From: Pseudomonas sp. KUIN-1
GTDB lineage: Bacteria; Pseudomonadota; Gammaproteobacteria; Pseudomonadales; Pseudomonadaceae
NCBI RefSeq assembly: GCF_009176725.1
Contig: NZ_AP020337.1
Location: 1,798,001 to 1,862,000, forward strand
DNA length: 64,000 nt
Reading direction: 5' to 3'
Shown one piece after another: positions 36,892-44,519 of this stretch. Each line of letters starts with the position of its first letter. Within the stretch, counting starts at the first letter, position 1. The position numbers and the translations under genes are program-made. Under the pieces are notes generated by a model. That model saw only the letters and a program-made list of their open reading frames with translations, was not told the DNA's origin and did not search any database.

Positions 36892-38247
36892 ATGCTCATG
36901 AAACTTCGGCTGGGCGGCGCGCTGACGCTGCTGTTCGCGATCGACACCTGCCAGGCAGTGGATGCCACGTTGCTCGGGAGTCGTTTGACCCCACTGGGAG
37001 GCGAGATGGCAGGTAATGCCACGGGGACCATTCCACCCTGGACAGGCGGAATCACCCGGCCCCCGCCCGGGTACAAAGGCTCGGGCACTCGGCATGTCGA
37101 TCCGTATTCCGCTGACAAACCCCTGTTCACCATTACTCACGCCAATATGCAGCACTACCGCACGCGCCTGACGCCTGGGCAGGTAGCGATGTTCGACACC
37201 TACCCCGACAGCTACCGGATGCCGGTATACCCCACGCGACGTTCCGGATCGGCGCCGCAATGGGTCTACGACAACACCCGCCGCAATGCGCAGAAAGCCC
37301 GGTTGATCGGCGGCGGCAACGGTTTTGTCGATGCCTACGGCGGCATTCCATTTCCGCTTCCGGAAAAGGGCATTCAGGCCGTGTGGAACCACATTGCACG
37401 GTATCGCGGCCATTATGCGGTGCGACGTACTTCGGAAGTTGCCATACAGCGCGACGGCAGTTTCAAACTGAACACTTCGCGTCAGGAAGTGCTGTTTCGT
37501 TTCTATGATCCTGCGGGCAGCTTTGCCAGTCTGGATAACGTGCTGTTCTATTACCTGTCGTTTATCCAGTGCCCGACGCGCATGGCCGGTTCTGCCGTGC
37601 TGGTCCACGAAACACTGGACCAGATCCAGGAGCCGCGGCAGGCGTGGACCTACAGTGCGCGGCAGCGTCGGGTACGCCGCGCGCCGAGTCTGGCTTACGA
37701 CATGCCGATCCCGGCCTCTGAAGGCTTGCGCACGGCCGACGACACCGACATGTTCAATGGCTCGCCGGATCGTTACGACTGGAGGTTACTGGGCAAACGC
37801 GAGGTCTATATTCCCTACAACAACTACCGGATTTCCAGTCCTGACATTACCTATCGCCAATTATTGCAGGTAGGGCATCTTAACCCGGCCTATACGCGCC
37901 ATGAGCTGCATCGCGTATGGGTGGTGGAGGGCACGCTCAAACCGACCGCGCGTCATGTCTATTCAAGACGCACGCTGTACCTGGACGAGGACAGTTGGCA
38001 GGCTGCAATCGTCGATCAGTACGACGCTCGGGGGCAGTTGTGGCGCGTCTCCATGGCGTACCTGAAGAACTATTACGAACTGCCGACCACCTGGTCCGCA
38101 CTGGACGTTTTCCATGACTTGCAGGCGCGGCGTTATCACGTGCAGAACCTCGACAATCAGGAGCCTGGCACCAGTGACTTCTCTCAGCCGGTACCCAGCG
38201 TGAACGCCTTCAAACCAGCGGCCTTGCGGCGCAGGAGCATTCGCTGA
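36892..38247 (+). CDS. DUF1329 domain-containing exported protein
   Basis: A 451-residue protein with a signal peptide (about 1-22, ending TCQA) and the DUF1329 body: SRLTPLGGEMAGNATGTIPPWTGG at the mature start and DNVLFYYLSFIQCPTRMAGSAVLVHETLD in the middle. DUF1329 proteins are outer-membrane-associated and distantly LolB-like; they usually occur with DUF1302, YCF48-like and RND proteins. AAGGAGAGCCCAC precedes the ATG. The usual DUF1302 partner is not adjacent. Confidence 0.88.
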   Translation: MLMKLRLGGALTLLFAIDTCQAVDATLLGSRLTPLGGEMAGNATGTIPPWTGGITRPPPGYKGSGTRHVDPYSADKPLFTITHANMQHYRTRLTPGQVAMFDTYPDSYRMPVYPTRRSGSAPQWVYDNTRRNAQKARLIGGGNGFVDAYGGIPFPLPEKGIQAVWNHIARYRGHYAVRRTSEVAIQRDGSFKLNTSRQEVLFRFYDPAGSFASLDNVLFYYLSFIQCPTRMAGSAVLVHETLDQIQEPRQAWTYSARQRRVRRAPSLAYDMPIPASEGLRTADDTDMFNGSPDRYDWRLLGKREVYIPYNNYRISSPDITYRQLLQVGHLNPAYTRHELHRVWVVEGTLKPTARHVYSRRTLYLDEDSWQAAIVDQYDARGQLWRVSMAYLKNYYELPTTWSALDVFHDLQARRYHVQNLDNQEPGTSDFSQPVPSVNAFKPAALRRRSIR

Positions 38248-38480
38248 CCGGCGTCTGGTCAATCTGTCCGATCAACCGTCGTTATGTTTCATCAATCACA
38301 TTCAGCACGCTTAACAAAAGATAACGACATGTCGATTGTCAGGCATTTGCAAAGCTGCCTAGGATGGCCGAGCTTACAGACAGGTAACGCCATAGCGCTG
38401 CGGGCGTCGACATCGATATGAGTTGTCCGGCACCCGCACTCGATAACAGCCACCTGATAATAATAAGAGCGGAAAAGTCC

Positions 38481-39527
38481 ATGCGTGAGTCTTTCCATCG
38501 TCGCACCCGGTTATACGCGGGCATGTCCCTGGCTGTCGTTACGTCATCCCTGTTTGCGCTGCCAGCCATGGCCGGTTCCGAGGCGCTAGCCACTGCCGTT
38601 GCTGCAGACGCTCCTGTTTATGCCATCGAGTCGGCCAAAGCCTCTCGCGCGTTGTTGCTGGACGTTGCCCATGCGGGTGCGCGGCTGGTCGTGGTGGGTG
38701 ACCATGGGCATATTCTGCTTTCCGATGATCAGGGCATGACCTGGAGTCAGGCCCGCGTGCCTACCCGGCAGTTGTTGACGGCCGTGTTTTTTGTGGATGA
38801 ACAGCACGGTTGGGCGGTCGGTCACGACGCGCAGGTACTGGCCAGCAGCGATGGCGGCAAGAGCTGGAACAAGCAGTTCGAGGACTTGAAGCGCGAGGCT
38901 CCGCTGCTGGATGTCTGGTTCAAGGACCTCGACAACGGCTTGGCCATCGGTGCCTACGGCCTGCTGCTGAGCACGGCCGATGGCGGGCAGCACTGGGAAG
39001 ATGTCAGCGACCGGCTGGACAACGAGGATCAATACCACCTGAACGGCATCGCTCAGGTCAAGGACGCCGGCCTGTTTATTGTCGGCGAAGCGGGCAGCAT
39101 GTTTCGCTCCCGCGACGAGGGGCAGACCTGGGAAAAAATCGCCGGCCCGTATCAAGGCTCGTTATTCGGCGTGATCGGCACGGCTCAGCCGTCCACGTTG
39201 CTGGCCTATGGTCTGCGCGGCAATCTGTTTCGCTCCAGCGATTTTGGTGACAGCTGGCAGCCGATCGAACTGAAGGGCGCGCGCGGGCCGCTCGAGTTCG
39301 GCCTGGCCAGCGCTACGCTGCTGGCCGATGGCTCGCTGGTGCTGGTCGGCAATGGCGGCAGTGTCATGCGCAGCACCGATGACGGGGAAACATTCGCGGT
39401 CTTCAATCGACCTGATCGCATCTCGCTGGCCGGGGTTACCGGCAATTCTCAGGGCAATCTGATTCTGGTAGGACAGGGCGGCGTTCGCCTCACCTCGTCG
39501 ACGGGCGCCGATACGACCCAACAATAA
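38481..39527 (+). CDS. YCF48-related BNR-repeat periplasmic protein
   Basis: A 348-residue protein with a signal peptide (cleavage after PAMA, about residue 31) and a beta-propeller of repeated motifs with Asp/Ser-x-Asp-x-Gly-x-Thr-Trp boxes (SDDQGMTWSQ, SSDGGKSWNK, STADGGQHWED, SRDEGQTWEK, SSDFGDSWQP, STDDGETFAV). It resembles YCF48/Hcf136. In bacteria with DUF1329 and RND neighbours its role is unknown; a scaffold or cofactor of the transporter is inferred from synteny. Confidence 0.88.
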   Translation: MRESFHRRTRLYAGMSLAVVTSSLFALPAMAGSEALATAVAADAPVYAIESAKASRALLLDVAHAGARLVVVGDHGHILLSDDQGMTWSQARVPTRQLLTAVFFVDEQHGWAVGHDAQVLASSDGGKSWNKQFEDLKREAPLLDVWFKDLDNGLAIGAYGLLLSTADGGQHWEDVSDRLDNEDQYHLNGIAQVKDAGLFIVGEAGSMFRSRDEGQTWEKIAGPYQGSLFGVIGTAQPSTLLAYGLRGNLFRSSDFGDSWQPIELKGARGPLEFGLASATLLADGSLVLVGNGGSVMRSTDDGETFAVFNRPDRISLAGVTGNSQGNLILVGQGGVRLTSSTGADTTQQ

Positions 39528-39553
39528 GACCTTTCAGGGCGGGATATTCAGGC

Positions 39554-41944
39554 ATGAGCACGCACCAGCACGCGCAAGATCCGGATGAAAAAGCAACCTT
39601 CCTTGAACGCCTGATTTTCAACCATCGCCCGGCAGTGATTCTCCTCTGCCTGCTGGCCAGCCTGTTTCTGTTCTGGCAGGCCACGCAGGTGCGGCCTTCC
39701 ACCAGTTTCGAGAAGATGATCCCGCTGTCTCATCCGTTCGTTCAGAACATGCTCAAGCATCGTAACGATCTGGCGAACCTTGGCAACACGGTGCGCATAT
39801 CGGTCGAAGCGGTGGACGGCGACATCTTCTCCAAGGAGTACATGGAGACCCTGCGCCAGATCAGCGACGAAGTGTTTTACATCCCCGGCGTGGACCGCTC
39901 CGGGCTCAAGTCGCTGTGGAGCCCCAGCGTGCGCTGGACCGAAGTGACGGAAGAGGGCTTTGCGGGAGGCGAGGTGATCCCGCAGAGCTACGACGGCTCG
40001 GAGGCCAGTCTGGACCAGTTGCGCAACAACGTGCTCAAGTCCGGGCAGGTCGGGCGCCTGGTCGCCAACGATTTCAGGTCGAGCATCATTGATGTTCCGC
40101 TGCAGGAGTCCTACCCGGACCCGGCAGACCAGGGCAAATTACTGGCGCTGGACTATCAGCAATTCTCCCACCAGCTCGAAGAAAAGATCCGCGACAAGTA
40201 TCAGGCGCAAAACCCCGACATCAGGATTCACATCGTCGGCTTCGCCAAGAAGGTCGGCGACCTGATCGACGGTCTGTTCATGGTGGTGATGTTCTTTGGC
40301 ATCGCCTTTCTGATCACGCTGGTGCTGCTGATCTGGTTCACCCGGTGTATCCGCAGCACGGTGGCAGTACTGAGCACCACGCTGATCGCGGTGATCTGGC
40401 AATTGGGGCTGATGCATGTGGTCGGCTTCGGTATCGACCCGTATTCGATGCTGGTGCCGTTTCTGATTTTCGCCATCGGCATCTCTCACGGTGTGCAGAA
40501 AATCAACGGTATTGCCCTGCAATCCAGCGAGGCCGACAACGCCCTGACCGCTGCGCGGCGGACGTTTCGTCAGCTGTTTCTGCCCGGCATGATTGCGATT
40601 CTGGCCGATGCGGTGGGCTTTATCACGCTGCTGATTATCGACATCGGGGTGATCCGCGAGCTGGCCATCGGCGCTTCCATTGGTGTGGCGGTGATCGTGT
40701 TCACCAACCTGATCCTGCTGCCGGTGGCGATTTCCTACGTGGGCATCAGCAAAAAGGCAGTGAGCCGCAGCAAGCAGGATGCGGTCTCCGAGCATCCTTT
40801 CTGGCGATTGCTGGCGAACTTTGCCAGCGCCAGAGTCGCGCCGGTGTCGATTGTGCTGGCGCTGCTGGCCTTCGGAGGGGGGCTTTGGTACAGCCAGAAC
40901 CTGAAGATCGGCGACCTGGATCAGGGCGCGCCCGAACTGCGCCCCGACTCGCGTTACAACAGGGACAACGCGTTCATCATCAACCATTACTCGACCAGTT
41001 CCGATGTGCTGGTGGTCATGGTCAAGACAGGCCCCGAGGGTTGCTCGGCGTATTCGACAATGTCAGCGATCAACGAGCTGGCCTGGAAGATGGAGAACAC
41101 CCAGGGCGTGCAGTCGGCCATTTCGCTGGTGACGGTGTCCAGACAGATGATCAAGGGCATGAACGAGGGCAACCTGAAATGGGAGAGCCTGTCGCGTAAC
41201 AAGGACGTGCTGAACAACTCCATCGCCCGCGCCGACGGCCTGTACAACACCGATTGTTCGCTGGCGCCGCTGCTGGTGTTCCTCAACGACCATAAAGCCG
41301 AAACCCTCCACCGGGCGGTGCATGCAGTGCAGGACTTCGCCAGACAGAACGATACGCCGGACCGGCAATTTCTGCTGGCCGCCGGCAACGCCGGCATCGA
41401 GGCCGCGACCAACGAAGTGATCAAGCAGTCCGAGTGGGTGATTCTGCTGCTGGTCTACCTCTGCGTGGCCGCGATGTGCATGATCACCTTCCGCTCATGG
41501 GCCGCCACGCTGTGCATCGTCCTGCCGCTGGTGCTGACCTCGGTGCTGGGCAACGCCCTGATGGCCTTCATGGGCATCGGCGTCAAGGTCGCGACCCTGC
41601 CGGTGGTGGCGCTGGGCGTTGGCATCGGCGTCGATTACGGCATCTACATTTACAGCCGTCTCGAGAGTTTCCTGCGCGCCGGACTGCCATTGCAGGAAGC
41701 CTATTACGAAACCCTCAAATCCACCGGCAAGGCCGTGCTGTTCACTGGCCTGTGTCTGGCCATCGGTGTGTGCACCTGGATCTTCTCGGCGATCAAGTTC
41801 CAGGCCGACATGGGCCTGATGCTGACCTTCATGCTGCTGTGGAACATGTTCGGCGCACTGTGGCTGCTGCCTGCGCTGGCGCGGTTTCTGATCAGGCCGG
41901 AGAAGATGGCGGGGAAGGTGGGGAATTCGTTGTTTTCACATTGA
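39554..41944 (+). CDS. RND superfamily transporter (MMPL/Patched-like)
   Basis: A 796-residue protein with 12 predicted membrane helices in two halves. Each half has one N-terminal helix (near 25-45 and 400-425), a large periplasmic loop and five further helices; GIGVDYGIYIYSRLESFLRAGL in the second half and GISHGVQKINGIALQ in the first are the helix-4 region typical of MMPL proteins. It lacks the adaptor and outer-membrane genes of tripartite pumps. The substrate is unknown. It follows the YCF48 gene by 26 bases and lies just before sylA. Confidence 0.9.
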   Translation: MSTHQHAQDPDEKATFLERLIFNHRPAVILLCLLASLFLFWQATQVRPSTSFEKMIPLSHPFVQNMLKHRNDLANLGNTVRISVEAVDGDIFSKEYMETLRQISDEVFYIPGVDRSGLKSLWSPSVRWTEVTEEGFAGGEVIPQSYDGSEASLDQLRNNVLKSGQVGRLVANDFRSSIIDVPLQESYPDPADQGKLLALDYQQFSHQLEEKIRDKYQAQNPDIRIHIVGFAKKVGDLIDGLFMVVMFFGIAFLITLVLLIWFTRCIRSTVAVLSTTLIAVIWQLGLMHVVGFGIDPYSMLVPFLIFAIGISHGVQKINGIALQSSEADNALTAARRTFRQLFLPGMIAILADAVGFITLLIIDIGVIRELAIGASIGVAVIVFTNLILLPVAISYVGISKKAVSRSKQDAVSEHPFWRLLANFASARVAPVSIVLALLAFGGGLWYSQNLKIGDLDQGAPELRPDSRYNRDNAFIINHYSTSSDVLVVMVKTGPEGCSAYSTMSAINELAWKMENTQGVQSAISLVTVSRQMIKGMNEGNLKWESLSRNKDVLNNSIARADGLYNTDCSLAPLLVFLNDHKAETLHRAVHAVQDFARQNDTPDRQFLLAAGNAGIEAATNEVIKQSEWVILLLVYLCVAAMCMITFRSWAATLCIVLPLVLTSVLGNALMAFMGIGVKVATLPVVALGVGIGVDYGIYIYSRLESFLRAGLPLQEAYYETLKSTGKAVLFTGLCLAIGVCTWIFSAIKFQADMGLMLTFMLLWNMFGALWLLPALARFLIRPEKMAGKVGNSLFSH

Positions 41945-42377
41945 GACACACATGAGGTTATCCATCCTCTTCTTGGTGACGTGTCTTCGCTCTGTGCTGA
42001 ACGTTTCGCAGCGCGCGGTTGCTTTGCTGAACGGCTTGTGTCGGGTCAAGGTTGCCTTGCACTGGAAAAGGGGGACAAGGGGGTGAAAAAAAGGGCGAAA
42101 AATAGAGTTTTTAGGGTGATAGAGTTAAGGTTTTTATGAGACGCCTATCAGAAACATCAAGATATTGTTCTGTCGGGCGGGGCTATTAGTGTGCGGCTTA
42201 ATAAGATGTCGTAAGAAATACTATAATCGCGCAAAGCGAGTGTCAGTGTGCGGGCAATGTGCCGGTATTTAAAGTCTGAGAGTTACTTAAGTTGCGTGAA
42301 GGGTGGTGCATAGTTATCATAATTTGCATGGGCTTCTCACTTGAGAGTTAGCCATTTCAAGTAGTTCATGGAGTAGA
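41945..42377 (+). other. AT-rich region upstream of sylA
   Basis: 433 bases with GC content clearly lower than on either side from about 42060 on (AAAAAAAGGGCGAAAAATAG, TAGAGTTAAGGTTTTTATG). No ORF is convincing. It should contain sylA regulatory sites, including those for SalA; a candidate promoter is listed separately. The TGTCGGGCGG at 42171 resembles one half of a syr-syp box, but no matching inverted half is visible. Confidence 0.5.
42292..42320 (+). promoter_or_regulatory. Candidate sigma-70 promoter of sylA
   Basis: TTGCGT at 42292-42297 and TATCAT (five of six consensus bases) at 42315-42320 are 17 bases apart, placing the start near 42327, about 50 bases before sylA. A nine-base direct repeat TGAGAGTTA flanks it at 42277-42285 and 42342-42350. 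Confidence 0.45.
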
Positions 42378-43094
42378 ATGATGGCACTTTCATTGCGCGG
42401 TGATACGTTTGGCCATGAAAAAAGCACCGGCAGACAAAAGCTGGAATGGGAGTTCGAACAGAGTGCAAGTGAGCGGGGTGTTCATCACTATACCTATTTT
42501 TTTTATCATCACGCGCCAGCGGTACAGCAACATGGCTTTGTTCTGATCAGCGTTCCGGAGGCAGGGAAAAATAATAGTCATTGCGCAGAGCGGCAGGACG
42601 TCGCGGATGCGATTTGGGACGTTGCTTGCTCTGAGCCACTATTTACCGGTTTACTGAACAGGCCGACATCATCAAATGACCGCGGCGAAATGATCGACGC
42701 CGGTACCACCTCTGACGGGATGACGGCGTTCTACCTCGGCGAAGAGAAGGCATTCAGTTTACTGCGGTTTGCAAATAAAGAAACCGGAACAGGAAGTACG
42801 CAAGGCGAGTACAGTCTTGCGGCAGAGGTGAAGTCGCTGGTTCGTGAGTTTCATCATAAGTTGACGGGCCTGGTCATGGGCGTCAATGAGTCGGACGAAA
42901 ACTTCACTATTACGGACCGTGAAAAGGAGGTGTACATATGGACAGCCATCGGCAAGACCTGTAATGAAATTGCCGTCATTCTAAATATATCCAAAAGAAC
43001 GGTAGATTTTCATATTTCCAATGTCATCTCGAAGTTGGGTGTCAGAACCAAACTCCAGGCCTGCATACAACTGACCAAGATGGGAATTTTGTAA
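42378..43094 (+). CDS. sylA: LuxR-family activator of syringolin synthesis
   Basis: A 238-residue regulator with a C-terminal LuxR/FixJ-type helix-turn-helix (about 175-238: ITDREKEVYIWTAIGKTCNEIAVILNISKRTVDFHISNVISKLG). The N-terminal 160 residues occupy the place of an autoinducer-binding domain, but I cannot line up the residues that contact acyl-homoserine lactones, so signal binding is doubtful. In P. syringae SylA is known to act below GacS/SalA and to activate sylB and sylCDE. The start is ATG 42378 or 42381; GGAG spacing slightly favours the second. Confidence 0.92.
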   Translation: MMALSLRGDTFGHEKSTGRQKLEWEFEQSASERGVHHYTYFFYHHAPAVQQHGFVLISVPEAGKNNSHCAERQDVADAIWDVACSEPLFTGLLNRPTSSNDRGEMIDAGTTSDGMTAFYLGEEKAFSLLRFANKETGTGSTQGEYSLAAEVKSLVREFHHKLTGLVMGVNESDENFTITDREKEVYIWTAIGKTCNEIAVILNISKRTVDFHISNVISKLGVRTKLQACIQLTKMGIL

Positions 43095-43245
43095 GGGGTT
43101 TTTGGAACCCATGACGACTGGGTTGAGTGGCGGGCGCCAAGGCAGTCAACGCGTTGAGTGAGCCTGGATTCTTCTTGTGCGATTCCGACACAGCGCGAGG
43201 CCGATCGGAATGCTCATTGACCCCATCTGGATGCCCGCGCGATGG

Positions 43246-44298
43246 CTATCGGTCATCGCCATTCGTGGTCTGCGTACCTTCTCGTGCCGACTGTTCGCAC
43301 AGTGTCTGCGGTGCAGTGCCGTATGGCGAATGACGTCTGTTTTGCAGGCGATAAATACTCAGTATCTGGCGCATGACCGATTGCGTATCGCGACGACCCG
43401 AGATGATGCCACCCTTGGCCAGATTGGCTTCGGCATAGTCAGGGTCTTGCAGGAGAATGGAGTGTGCCTTGTGCAGGTTCCAGTAGGGGATGCCTGCGAA
43501 CAGGTGATGGGTCAGGTGCAGGTTGTCCCCGTGCATGCCGATAAACAGCCTCTCCCACCAGGAGGGAAAACGGTTGCGGGTGATACGCAAGGCCTCCTGC
43601 TCCCTGCCGAATAATCCAAAATGTTCAGAAACTTCCGACAGCCAGCCGATGACCTGAAAGGCCGTCAGATAAGGAACGAGCCAGAACATCAAGTAACCGT
43701 ACACGCCCGTGGTGGCATAGAAAAGCGAGAATAAAACAGCGTGTACCGCGATCAGTGTCAGGGCTTTGCGAGGGGATTTCAACAGTGCGCCCAACCGATG
43801 AATGACGAGGTAGCGCAGGTAGCTGAATATATTCAGAAACAGCACGGTTCTAAGCAGGTGGTTGAACATGAAGTCGAATCGATCTTCGGTCGCCTGCAGC
43901 CCGGATTCAATATAGTAACGATAGTCCGGGTCCTTGTCGGCGTCACCGAGATGATGGTGATGCATGTGCACATGCGAATGTCGATAAGCCTCGTAATCCT
44001 GAAAGATGGGTAATCCGGTCAGGTAGTGGCCAATGGCATAACTGAGGCGGCGGCTTTGGGTCAGGGTTAAATGGGCTGCTTCATGAACGAGAGAGGCAAG
44101 GGCGCGTTGCCGTGAACCGATAATCAGCACACTGAGGGGGTAAGCATACAATGACCATTGGGTAAGTGCGACAGCGGAAGCAATGACAAGAACATCCCCC
44201 GACCAACCCAATAGCCATCGCCAGTTATTCTTTTTATAAAGACACGTCAGTTCAAGTTTTAGTGCATTTGTACAGTGAAATCGTTGGACGGTCTGCAT
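43246..44298 (-). CDS. sylB: Fatty-acid-desaturase-like enzyme of syringolin synthesis
   Basis: A 350-residue membrane di-iron desaturase with the three histidine boxes HEAAH, HSHVHMHHHHLGD and HLTHH, and four or so hydrophobic segments. Known work on syringolin assigns SylB to making the 3,4-double bond of the dehydrolysine residue. It is convergent to sylA (151-base gap, no clear terminator) and divergent from sylC. GAGG lies six bases before its ATG. Confidence 0.93.
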   Translation of the reverse strand: MQTVQRFHCTNALKLELTCLYKKNNWRWLLGWSGDVLVIASAVALTQWSLYAYPLSVLIIGSRQRALASLVHEAAHLTLTQSRRLSYAIGHYLTGLPIFQDYEAYRHSHVHMHHHHLGDADKDPDYRYYIESGLQATEDRFDFMFNHLLRTVLFLNIFSYLRYLVIHRLGALLKSPRKALTLIAVHAVLFSLFYATTGVYGYLMFWLVPYLTAFQVIGWLSEVSEHFGLFGREQEALRITRNRFPSWWERLFIGMHGDNLHLTHHLFAGIPYWNLHKAHSILLQDPDYAEANLAKGGIISGRRDTQSVMRQILSIYRLQNRRHSPYGTAPQTLCEQSAREGTQTTNGDDR

Positions 44299-44380
44299 CG
44301 TTTACCTCGACAGGTTGTGCTCTGCAATGCGTTGGTAATTAGGGCGTTATATAGACTAGAGAGGGGCGGGGAGCCGCGTA

Positions 44381-44400
44381 AGCTGCTATTTTTTACAGGT
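44381..44400 (+). promoter_or_regulatory. lux-box-like palindrome, candidate SylA site
   Basis: AGCTGCTATTTTTTACAGGT has the CTG-N10-CAG spacing of classical lux boxes and a near-dyad AGCTG/CAGGT edge. It is the only such match I see in the divergent sylB-sylC gap. Its centre is about 92 bases from the sylB start and 129 from the sylC start. On the - strand a TATATA at 44348-44353 could be the sylB -10. Confidence 0.5.
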
Positions 44401-44519
44401 AGACAGTTGGCGGTGGCGTGTGGTCTTTTTAAAGAAGGCAATCACCGCTAACAAAAACGGATACACCGGTTTTTTTACGAGGTTGATGTCACCTGATCAA
44501 TATGTTATCCGAGGCCGTC

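Noticed and set aside
42171..42180. A possible syr-syp (SalA) box upstream of sylA, TGTCGGGCGG.
   Set aside because: Only one half-site is visible, with no inverted GACA-containing half at the right distance.
43127..43614. + strand ORFs overlapping the 3' part of sylB.
   Set aside because: They lie mostly inside the sylB coding region and have no family features.
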